A stretch of 64,000 bases of DNA from Multifurca ochricompacta (taxonomy: Eukaryota; Basidiomycota; Agaricomycetes; Russulales; Russulaceae): the NCBI GenBank assembly GCA_022496185.1, contig WTXG01000017.1:248001-312000 (forward strand). The letters are read 5' to 3'. Below the pieces are notes generated by a model. That model was not told the DNA's origin and did no database searches. It was given only the letters and a program-made list of their open reading frames with translations. The position numbers were made by a program, and so were the translations under genes. This document shows positions 9,831 through 22,673 of this stretch, piece by piece (position 1 is the stretch's first letter; every line of letters starts with the position of its first letter).

Positions 9831-12800
9831 TGTTTTAGATAGTGTAGTCCCGGGATAATGGTCTCTGGAGTTAGGTGGGTACTGGGATTTGGCCTATTGT
9901 GAGGCAATGAGAATGTGGCGGTGGTAGGGCATAGAAATTACTCATTGTTGGGTCTAAAAACGACCCGCTACTAGGATGATATCAAGGCTATGTTACTCTA
10001 CAGCTTTTCTTCTCTAAGTCAGGTCTAACTACGACTTCACTAGTAATCGAGCCTAACTCACCAGGGACCTACCTACCTTGACTCGCCTAATCCTCGAACT
10101 TCACGCATGGCATTATAGACTCAATGCTCATATTCCACAGACTTGGTATGACAGCGCGAGACTCATTTAGGGCAGCTCAAACAGCCCCAGATGGCCCAAA
10201 ATGTTCATCCAGGATAATACTGAAACTGAATTGTGTTCTTTTCATGTTGAACATTGGCTTGGGTTCGCGGCTGACTTTAACACACTCGACTCGGAAAAAT
10301 AAAGAAAAGAGTTCACGTGGAATCGCCCGTAAGCACCTTTTGGGTTCCAAACCATTGTGCGGGTAAAATTAATGGCAGGTGGTATGGGGTCGGAACTAGG
10401 GGAAGACGGCATAGAGGGTGCGCATCCGTGAAACCCCTGCAGAAAGGAAGCGGGGCCTGCATGAGATCATAGAACCAAAGCAAACAAGCCAAATAGGGAT
10501 CCCAGGGGGCATGAGGATTAGACGCGTGAGAGGTGATTACAGCTTGGGACTGCTCTATTCCTAAGCTGTGGATAGTCTATGAGAAAAATCCATAAAAAAA
10601 ATAACCTTCAGTCTATATATCTTAAAGCCAAGGCTTTGCATGCAAGCCAAATGTCCCTGAACGAGTGCCTTGCACTTTTCGTCAGCCTCGGAACTATCGA
10701 ACTTGAGGAAACAGTCGTCGCGCGCAGATTTGGTCTGAGGACAAGCACAGCAACTGCCGTCGAAGAAAAAAAAAAAAATGTCAGTCAGCTAAAATGTCGT
10801 ATCGTACAGAAGGGATGGCCCAACAGGTGAGGCATAGCCCCCCTGAGGGCGGCACGCTGGCAGGAGGGGATATAAATGAGAGTGTGACATACGGTTTTAG
10901 GCCCTGTGGGTTGAGAGGATTCTGTTTGGGGTCAGTGGGGTCATATGGAACCTTTGCGGGCGGCGGTGCCGGAGCTGGGGACCAAAGGGCAGTGATCTAT
11001 AAAACGCCCCAGCGTCCGGTGAGGCAACGCGATAAAGAAATAGTAGCGCACTGACTCTCTCGAACATGACGCAAGATTACAAGCCAATGACTTTAAGATT
11101 AAGATTATATTAAATTCTGCGCTGCTGCAATACGGTAAGAGGGAGAGGCGAGGTAACGGGAGATGGGAGATGAGAGATGGAGGAGAGGAGGAAAGGAGGG
11201 GAGTTGGCTGCGCCGGGCCGGTGCCAGCTGGGCGGGGATTAATAAGCACAAGTACGTTCATATGAGATCGCCACAGCTACCCCAGAACGAGAACCAAGCA
11301 TACTTGTCGTTTTCACCACTCTTAAGGCATGTACATGTCGTGGTCATGTCGTGCCACTCGCCGAGTATTACCTCGCCTTGATCAGATTTGTGCGCTTGCG
11401 AACTAGGGTTCCATTCCATCCATTTCTGCTTCCCCTCTCAAGCGCCCTTTACCTGCCTGCTGCACATTTTCGTCCTGGTTCCCCGCAACATGCTATGGGC
11501 ATCTGACGCAACACAATCTAGCTATCTGCAAAAAAGTGTTCACACCGTATGCCGTGCTGTACACATTCATCAACCACCTTGAGCCCAATTGGTGCACACG
11601 CCACATCCAATCTCCCAGCTCTGCTGCTTCCATTTTCACGGGCAAGGCTAAAGGTGTGTGCATGCAGGATACAGGGAGGAAGGGGAGGGGAAAGGGGGTT
11701 CCGGTTCGGGACTTCGGTTATCTCGGGATCACCCGGCAACCGTTTCAACCGATCGGTGATAAGATATGGGGCCCCACGGTTCCATGGCTGCTCTGTTGAC
11801 GGCAATGCGAGGCGAGGCATATTGGTACTGTACGGGCGGGTGTTTCTGTTCTGTTCCTCCACCGCTTCCACCGCTGGGGTCGGAGATAAGCTCTAGCAAA
11901 TCACGTCGACCACAAGCGCTTCGCCTAACCCCCCCCCTCCCCCTGCGCATCTCTCATTGAAGGAGCATCCTCAACCTTTCATCACATGTCACACGTCATC
12001 TCCATCAAGCGTAGTTCTATGTTTCAACTCCATGCAGGAAGCGGAAATCGTCTGGAAATCAAATTCTCAAAGACCAGACCGTGTCTGACGAAATGAGTTG
12101 TCATATAGGAGTGTGGGAGGGATTAAACAAGTAAGTCATGCTGCTGTTTCAGTTGTGCGACTGGCGGTGGGTGATCTCGATGGTCCACCATAGCATGACC
12201 TTACTTGAGAAAGCTTATAGTCATCGTTGATGACTCGAGCCCACTCGCATTAAAGCGAATGTGTGAACAAAGTTACGGCCTCACGGTTAAATGTCAAATG
12301 GTAGCAAGATGAACTTACGAACACATTGACACTTGACACTCTACGGTGGCAGGTTAGCAAAAGGGGCGAGCGCGTTTGGGCCTGACAGGGCTGTTCCTCC
12401 TCTGAACCGAAAAATGAAAATGCGCGCTCTTGGTGTAATTGTCTTCGTTGTGAGCTCAAGATGATCGTGAGCGACTTAAGCCTAAACCAATATGAGGATT
12501 CCTGACATCGGACTTTATGGTCACCTTTTGAAGGTTCATGTGTTCTTCATGAACCCCGTGCGGCACCATGCTTCTTAGACACTTCTGGTGGCCACCCCCA
12601 AAGCTTTTGGACAAGGCCAGACCCCAACCAGCTTCTTTTCCTTATCGTATCTTATCTTATCACATGACTTGAAGATCGGAAACCCACGTAGCGCCGGGGA
12701 CCACTCACAACCGGAATCACTTTTAAAGACTGAGCCTCGGGGTGAGAGGAGATAAAACATTACGTTGATGTACTGGGAAAAGAGGGTTCCGGGAGATGAA

Positions 12801-14103
12801 AAACGCCTGCCAAACTTCCGACGTGCTACTATTTGCGAACCTCGTGTGCCTCTCTGGCATGCGCGGGCTCCATCACAACCGTAACTGAGCACAAGGGTCA
12901 ATGTGTCCCTACCTGATGGCGCTAGAACTCTCCCAGATGGAAATTTCATTATTTTGACAGACCAACTCCACTTTTTGTCTCTCACGGGTATCGAATTTTT
13001 TAATATGATTGTCGCGCGAATGCTTCTTCACGTTGAAGGATGACCATCTTATAGAGGGCTTCTCTACCGCCAGGTTCTTTTCTCTGATGAAGATCAACCA
13101 CCGGAGCGCACGGTGTTTTTTGTTCCGAAGTTGCTTCATGCGGTAGCTTTGCGGGACGGGGGGGGAACGGGGACGTGTTCTTGCCTATTGTACGGGACCG
13201 GGACCGGATAATTGGAAATATAAAATAAAATAAAATAAAATAAAAGTTGTGTCTTTTCTCACGACGTATTTTATCAACCACAATTTCTGACTGAAAAAAA
13301 ACAAACAATTCGGTGCTCTTCTCTACCCGTGCAGGTCATCGCAGAAAGCTATACTTCTCGAAACTATTTAGCTGTGGCCGTGGACCTTTCGAACGGCGGA
13401 ACTACGCCTGAGGTTGGATTAAAAGGTCTTGCGTTTACGTCACGGTCATAGTATAGTCATAGTAATTCAATCGGCAGCGATAAACCCGCCATGAGCCTTT
13501 GTTCCTCCTGCTGACTTCTAACCAATCATCGCTTTACGTACCCACCTGGATGCTCTGTCAAAAAAAGTAGTGAATCAAATGAATTCTGTGAGTGAATATA
13601 GGTATCAATTAAATAGCCAGACTTCTGGGCAGCCACTTCCTTTTGAGTAACCATCGGGTCGTTTCTCGACGCGGAGAAGGAGGGAAAGTTTGTTTGCTAT
13701 GTTCGCAGGGGTTTTTCGTCGTACTTACTGATACTGATACTGATACTGATACCGATACCGATACCGATACCGACAACGATTGTGCATCCTGCGCCCACGC
13801 ATTGCCCAGCTTCGCACATAACCGTATGTGCCGGCTTTGATTAGGTCAGAAAGTCACTAAACCAAACTCTGTCAATGTCAATTGACATTGTCAAATTCTC
13901 GAGACCCACAATACAAGTCAAGGCACAGGTATCCATCGATCGGGTGCTGGGCTGGTTGGGCGGGTTTCTGGTTCCAAGGGGTTCCATTTTTGCTGTCTAA
14001 GACTTCCTCCCACTACACTTCGTTTCTTTTTTATTGAGCAGTTTTGGCAAGGTAACCATGATTTGACCTTGACCTTTTTTTTTTGCCTCTTCTCGCCCCC
14101 ACC
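9831..14103. other. 4.3-kb gene-poor stretch
   Basis: No frame shows conserved motifs or a plausible exon chain. Simple repeats occur: an AAAAT run at 13221-13245 and a hexanucleotide array at 13727-13774. The 13.0-13.3 kb minus strand has two overlapping open frames of unknown status. Polypyrimidine tracts just before 14104 fit the promoter and leader of the next gene. Confidence 0.5.
13727..13774. repeat. Hexanucleotide tandem array
   Basis: Eight consecutive units of ACTGAT drifting to ACCGAT and ACCGAC over about 48 bp. It is a simple microsatellite with uninterrupted units and no spacers. Confidence 0.95.
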
Positions 14104-15609
14104 ATGAGTACGCCTCAGCACAATTCCCCTCCACCGCTGCCCAGTGATTCCTCTCCTACCGTTACGGTTTCTATTCCGGCACCCTTGGGGGCTCTGGGGA
14201 ATATGGCGAGAGAGCGTCTGAATCAGATCACTGCTCTTGAAACCCAACTCAGTTCAGCAACGGAGAAACGTTTGCGTGATGCTGGAGATATCGTCTCGCA
14301 TGCTTCTACGTTGCCTGACACACTCGCAGCTCGAACATCCGCGTTGGTCAGCGAGCTTGAAGCGCAACTTAGCTCAGCTACGGAAGCACGTTTACGTGAA
14401 GTTACAGACCTCACTTCACAAGCAGCTGCAGTACCTCGCACTATCGCAACCCAAGCATCCACATTTTCTAACGATATGACCGCTCAAGCGTCTGCGTTGA
14501 CTAATGACCTAGCCGCTCAAGCGTCCGCGCTGTCTGCCACTCTCGCGTCTCAACAAACATCGGCATCGACCCAAGTACCTGCGTCGTCTAACACTCCCTT
14601 CGGTGCGGTGAAAACTATGTTATCTCAGTTGTCACCGGTGCCTCTCCCTCAGACCATTCCGGCTTACCACCACCCTGTACCTGAGGGATCACGAGATATC
14701 CTAGCAGATGCGCCTGCCGTCACTTACGCGGCCTTATCTTCACCCACGCAGGCGGCACGACGCACGGCCGAAACAACGCTCCCGGCTGCTTCTGTCTCGT
14801 CGCATGGTGGTGGTGGTGGTCGCGTCACTACACCACCGCGTGGTACGGCGCGTGTCACGCGGTCATATCCGGCACTACCCGACGCTTCTCACCCACCGCC
14901 ACGTCCCATACCTTTACCTGGAGCTGATCTCCTTCGTCGCCCGACGGGAGGGCCATATGGTGATAGTGATACGGCATGGCAGGCTCGCGATGATAGAGAA
15001 CCGTGCGTTCCCCGATGACCACTCTTGTTTCCTCTTGGCCGACTGACCCTCTCGTCGGGACATCCTTCCATCAGTTTCGTGAAAAGACCGTCGTGAACGA
15101 TTGGATCCGACTATTATTTCTGCTAGAACGAACGCGACGCTTGTGCACAAAGGGTGAGGGGCTTGTTTATGTATCATCAGATCAGATCTTTTTTTAAAAA
15201 AATTAACTCCACGCTTGGTCGGACAGGGAAATTGACGGGCTTTGCGCTGAACTTAGCCATCGGTTTACAAGTTTTAATAGGCGCGCTCACTACCGCTCTC
15301 GGTGCTGCGCTAAGTGGCAAAAATGTATGGTCTGGCTCCACCATCTGTCTCTGTCTGATCTACGTTCGGTTTTTTTTTTAATTACTCTTATTTTGCTTAG
15401 ACGTCTGTGGCTATCTCTATCCTGGCGGCGCGTCCACGCTTGTGGCATCATACTTGGCGCGCACGCGGGGATCGAATGAGCCGCAATTTTCCCTTCTTCG
15501 GGCAAAGGCGCTTAGTCACTTTTGCGGGAGTCGAGGCTTTCAGTTAGACCATGGGCACGAGATTGGGGACAAGTGGGATAGTAAGATAGATGGATTCCGC
15601 TTGGCTTAG
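14104..15609 (+). CDS. SLATT-type two-TM protein, frame interrupted
   Basis: Probable fungal SLATT protein (SMODS- and SLOG-associating two-TM effector domain). Start ATG at 14104. The first exon frame is open for about 304 codons to a TGA at 15016. It is rich in Ser/Thr/Pro/Ala, with imperfect coiled-coil repeats (QLSSATEKRLRDAGDI, QLSSATEARLREVTDL) and a GGGGG patch. The conserved C-terminal core follows: 15227-15324 encodes KLTGFALNLAIGLQVLIGAL (TM1), ending GKN at a GT donor; from 15401 it resumes as TSVAISIL, then GGASTLVASYLARTRGSNEP in another frame, then QLDHGHEIGDKWD. One missing base near 15420 and at least one more slip between 15016 and 15200 prevent a single open frame. It is therefore either recently inactivated or carries sequence errors. 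The intact paralogue at 18190-19487 has the same domain order and intron position. Confidence 0.55.
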
Positions 15610-18189
15610 AGTCGATGCTCGGCAATCAACCAGGAAGTGTGACAATCAATTCAGAAGCGCTTTCTTCTCCAGGTCAAGAAAAGGGAGGAGGGAACGGCGG
15701 GGGGAATCCTGTAGGGGGATTCAATGGAGATGGGTGAGTACACCATCATTTCTTTTTTTTTTGGTGGATTGTTTTCGTGACCATGAAATTGCGAATCATC
15801 AGGAAATATCCGACGAGCGCGGCGAACGCCAAGTTGGGATTAACCGTAGTATAATAGGATTTGGTTTTTTAATATGATGTTTTCTGTACACATGTGCCTC
15901 CCCCCCCATTGTTCCTCCTTATAGCTTCATGGACGTTCTTCTTCGCCTTGCCACACTATCACTTACCACTTGTTACTTTTATATCTTTAATCCATCACTC
16001 GAGTCTGATTGGTATATATACCCCGAGAACGATATACGCTTTTTCAAACAAGTTTAAGTTTTTTCCCAAGCAGCTCCCATTTTCTTTACCTTTCTCTCTC
16101 TCTCTCATGACGTGCCGAGGGAAGGACCTTGTGTGAAAGGGATGAACCGAATCTTATATATCAATTTTTTTTTTAGAGGCTAAGCGAAAGCGCCGAATGA
16201 TGACTATGTTTGGGGCTATTAGGAACTTTTACTTCTCCGCACACCCCACACCCGCACCCGTACAACTGAGGGGGGGGGGATCCACACGTAACCCCTTGCA
16301 ACACATCACAACTCAAACTTAAAACTTCCAATGAATCCATTTTATCGGAACTAAAGAGAAGGAAGGGAAGGGAAGGGAAGGGGCAATTGGTCCACTTTAG
16401 GGATCATTAGACACCTTCCCTCTATCCTCCGTCCCCACGGAACCAAAGCAGCGCGCTACAAACAATAAAGTTCTCTGTCAAGTTATGTGAGAGAGAGAGA
16501 GAGGTGTGTGTGTGTGTAATTTGGCCATAACGGTTTCTTTGGGTTTTTGCGCCCTCTCCCTCTCTCTTTCTCTCGAATCTAGGTTGTTGTGCACATTTCA
16601 AGAAACTCGAGTTCCCCCTCCCTCCTTCCCTCCCTCAAGAAAAAATAAAAAAAAAAACATATTTATTTAACGTCGTCGTTCTCGCTCGAAGATCCGAATC
16701 TCAATAATCAATATATGACAGCCGTAGTAAGGGACCGAAAAAAAGAAACGCTGTCGGTCATATGAACCTATTGATTATATTGATATCGATATTTTAATGG
16801 AAGGGATCACATGGACGGCGTCATGCGCTTCTATAGTACGTTGCTTGGCCTTGGCACGGGCTTATAGGGTCTCCATTAATCATCGGCTGGCTAATGGGGA
16901 CAGTACGCCCTTGTGAACTGACCTGACCTTTTTCCCCAGTAAATGACGTCCTTAACCTCCCTCATCCCATTACATCATTACATCCTGTATAATCTCATCT
17001 CATCTCATCTCAGGTACAGTCCTGCCTTCTCGCCACGCCCTTTCTCTCCGTCTTCCTCTTCATCCCACCTCACTATTCATCAACTCTGGATTTTTGTAAC
17101 ACTTTCAAACTTCAAGAACTACTCGTTGAGGCACCCCCCTCCCCTCCCACAGTCAGTCAATCAATTGTCAAATGATGATGTGTATTAGTATATCGATCGA
17201 TGGGTATTGTCGTGCGTCATGAACCAATTCTTAACTGTTGCTTCCTTAAGCGCATCTACTTCTTATACCACCCCACCTATATTCCCCCTACATACCTAAC
17301 TTCGATTGGGCTTCGTTGCATAATGACCTCATTCATTGTCACCTCTTCATCTCGTTGCATGCCATCACCTTTGAAAATAGCAAAACGGTCTACTAAAGCT
17401 TCAACGTATTCACATATTAACTCATTCGATTACATTTCCGCCTCATCGACGTATATCGTGACTACTACCAACAAACCCTTGTCCTTTTACTCTTTCTTGC
17501 TCTTCTTATTATATATATATAGGGTCTACCTACAGCTGCACGAGCTGATGATGATGCAGTTTGCGTAAATGTGAGGTGTGTTGTGTTACGTTTTTGTGAT
17601 GTGCTGGACCACCCTCGGATCCAAATCGTCGGGCGCGCGGCACCACTAGGTGGACGTTCTCCTTTGCCGCCGCATCACCCTCACGCCTTCTCAATGCGGG
17701 CTCCCTTTCCCCATACATAATTCCTTCGCGATCTGTTCAATCAATCAGTTTTTGGTTGGGGTGGGTGATACAGTTGAATTGTTCTCTCTGTGTGGTTCTA
17801 TCGTTAGGGGACTCAAAAACTCCGTATCGTTGATTTTAGATTTTGGGACGAACGGCAAAGGACCAAAACGTGCCTCTCTCTCTGGTGCCAAAAAAAAAAG
17901 CTACCTCTCCCGATAGAGCCAGGGGTAGAGTCCGTCCCAGGGGGGGGGAGGGGGGGGGGGTATTCATAAATATAAATGTGTGTAGTGAAATGTCAGCAGC
18001 GCGGCTACAAGGTCTTTTGTCTAAGCAGCAGCAGCAGGAATGGGAGCTGAATTCGCCATCTTCCGCCCTGCCTTACTGTCGTCTTCGTTTGGTCTTATCA
18101 CAGTAAAACCCTCACTGTCAAGGGAGGTTGAGCTCGAGAGAGAGAGAGACGAAAAAAGAAACCGCGATCCCAAGCAATTTTTTTTCTAC
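15610..18189. other. 2.6-kb spacer between convergent SLATT genes
   Basis: Low-complexity DNA: polypyrimidine tracts, GA and GT runs (16482-16515), GGGAA repeats (16358-16382), G runs at 17938-17960 and many T/A homopolymers. Open frames are short and biased in composition. No gene supported; this probably contains the 3' UTRs of both neighbours. Confidence 0.5.
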
Positions 18190-19487
18190 TCACTCCATCA
18201 GAGTCTCCGGATCAAATAAAGGTGTATTCCTCTTCGCGTTCGGGTTGGAAGCGCTAAGCAGTTGTTCGAGTCCTTTGCGAAATTGTTCCACTTTCTTGTG
18301 ATCATGTTCATTCCCAATCTCCGACCCGTGATCGAGGATGTACGCGTTGAGTTGACGTATGTAGTTGCTAAGCGCTTGCTCGCGAAGCAGTGAGCTCTCA
18401 GGTTCGCTCGAACCCCGTGTACGAGCGAGATAGGATGCGACGAGGGTAGATAGGCTACCTAGAACTGCGATAGAGACGCGAATCTAATGCATGGAGTTGA
18501 AAAAAAAACAATGTAGAACTGTTACCAAAAGTACAGTGAGAAGACGAACAGAATTTCCATGTAATGAACCGGCCAGTGCAGTTGTGAGCGCACCAAGAAA
18601 GACTTGCATGCCGATTGCTATATTAATTGCATATGTTGCCCACGTAGCTGAACCCCAAACACATGTGGTATTTCATACATTTAGCACGACAGTGACAATT
18701 GATGTTGCGTACCATGCCATAACGCACTGTCTCGCGCACCTAACGCCTCATTCAACGTGGGCATTAGCCGAGCGCCAATAGTCCCAAGCCGAAACACGTG
18801 CTGTCCCCAAAGCGGTTGTTTGTAAAAATCACACGACGCGACAACGTGGGAGAGGGTGGGGAACATAGTGCGTACCTCGTGCCGATTCACTGTTGGAGAC
18901 GGCACAAAATCTAGGTCTCCGAGGTTTGCGGCAGACTGCACTCTGGTAACTCCTGATAAGTTCAGCTGCTGAGGGGGAGGCGGTGTCAAACGACGAGGGT
19001 TGCGGTACGAGTTCCCACTGCCGTAAGTACTGTCCCTCGTTAAGGTTTCCACCTGGGGAGGGAATGTGGTAGCAGGGGGCAATGCAGGAGGGAAAAGCCA
19101 ATGTTCGCTGTTCCTGGTAGATATCGTGACGTGTGGACCCGGACCCGGACCCGCTGCTGCCGCTGCACGAGGAGTTGGTGAAGTCCCAGGGCCATCGGAG
19201 TCAACCCTCGTACGCGTGTCTAAGGTGTTGAAAGGAACTGAAGGGTGTAGAGGGTCTGCGATTGAGCCCAGTGCCGATGAACGTGCGAGGGTGTCTGGAT
19301 GAACGCCTGTTTGAGTTTCTGCAGTGATTGAAGTGTGCGTTGTAGCAGGGTGAGGCACTGCTATAACTACAGATGCATTGGAGTCGACTCCTGCTGGGGG
19401 CTCTGCAGGGGTGACGACCATAGGTTTTGGCTCGCTGGAACCCTCGGCAATCAGGGTTGCCGAAGCGGCTTTCGATGCAGTATCCAT
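18190..19487 (-). CDS. SLATT-type two-TM effector-domain protein
   Basis: Intact member of the fungal SLATT family, about 388 aa. Exons on the minus strand are 18713-19487, about 18550-18647 and 18190-18483. The donor after exon 2 is chosen by analogy with the paralogue; two in-frame alternatives 3'-ward would add up to nine residues. Start is the ATG at 19487; the frame extends upstream only to a TTG. The N-terminal ~230 residues are Pro/Ser/Thr-rich and probably disordered. The C-terminal core has TM1 (YAINIAIGMQVFLGALTTAL), TM2 (VSIAVLGSLSTLVASYLA), the family signature LARTRGSSEP and the helix with LDHGSEIGNEHD. SLATT domains are proposed to form membrane pores in conflict or self-recognition systems; a role in this fungus is inference. 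It is divergent from MET17 and convergent with the broken paralogue. Confidence 0.75.
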
Positions 19488-20818
19488 GATATGGGAAGGG
19501 GAAGTGCCAGTCAAGTATTGGATAGTACAACGACTAGCAACACCTTTAAGCAAACCGACATGAGGGTTGTGGGTTCTCGGGGACAGTGGTGTTTAGTGAC
19601 GGTGGATGATGACCATTCGGACAGCGCGTGGTATGCGCACTTGCCATACTTGAAGAAAATTATCGTAACTGCGGAAACATACCACCTTGATTGTGATACA
19701 CACCTTCATTCCCGGGAAGACAATAGCTCGAGAGGGCAGCGTTGAGATACAGGAGCGGGATACTTGAACGCGCGCTGCGTGAATAGCACGAAGGGATACG
19801 ATAACCGATCAAGAATTGATGGCTGAGTCTGAATCAATGGGTGTGCGAATGTGAAGATCTCGAAAACCCATAAATCAATTGTACATGTCCAAAGCACATT
19901 TTAGAATACATATCACGAAACGTCGTGTCCGCTTGTCCGAGTATTTCATGCCTGAAGGTAAATTAGAGCCTGTCTCGGGACAGCAGTCAAGGCAGTCCCG
20001 GGTGTGGCCTTGTTTACGGAGACTGCTCCGGGGGAACCAGGAGCCAACGGTTGAACCGCGACAGGTTAAAACGCGTTATGCGCTGAGAAGGCGCGAAGGG
20101 TTCGGAGATAATGATGATTGTGGGGCTGTCGCCTTTTGCTCTGCACACGGAGAGGCCTCTTGATCTAGCTTTTGGCATATATCAGCGCCATGTGACCAAA
20201 TGTGAATGATTTGTCGCCAATAAACGAGACACGTACATAACGTGAAGATTGTAAAGGCTTGGCACACATTGCAGGCGAGAGTGTGCGACGACCACCTCGA
20301 TGCCACCAAAAGGGATTATTTTCTGAGAGCTGATTTTTTACCCAAAGTTGCGCGATTTATGTGGTAACAAGAAAGAGCGAGAAATAAAACAGAGGACGGT
20401 ATGTGGTGGTTGCCATACAACCTATAATCAAGGGTGTGGGTGAATAAGTATAATGCAAGATGAGATAAGATACGATAAGATACGATAAGATGGAGTCGAC
20501 ATCCACCACATCCACTTCCTCTGAGCTTGCGATGACTTTAGACTTCGCTTCAGACTGCAACACGAGCGCGGATGTTTGAGCTACTAGTTCAACATCCCAT
20601 GTCATGTATGCGATGCTAGGTGCAGGCAGCTTCTGCAGCGTAGCGCATATACGATTGAATCACCGAGGAGCAATTTAAGTGCAGAATTGCGTGCGTGCTC
20701 CTATCACGATCACACGATCATCAGGGAGAGAATAAAAGGCCGTATCCCAATCCCACATCACGCCCCTTCTTTCCCTTTTTCCCTCCTTTTCTTTTCCCCC
20801 CTTGTTGTGCACCCTCCT
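19488..20818. other. Divergent spacer between SLATT gene and MET17
   Basis: About 1.3 kb without a supported gene. Short GATAAGATAC repeats lie at 20462-20490. Upstream of MET17 there is a pyrimidine-rich leader (20760-20815) and an AATAAAAG sequence at 20731-20738. Confidence 0.5.
20731..20738 (+). promoter_or_regulatory. TATA-like element before MET17
   Basis: AATAAAAG about 85 bp upstream of the ATG at 20819, followed by a C/T-rich tract as is common at fungal transcription starts. I see no clear CACGTG motif close by. Positional evidence only. Confidence 0.3.

Positions 20819-22673
<1,855 letters not shown>

Noticed and set aside
13727..13774. CRISPR-like array
   Set aside because: Uninterrupted 6-bp units without spacers, in a eukaryotic genome; it is a microsatellite.
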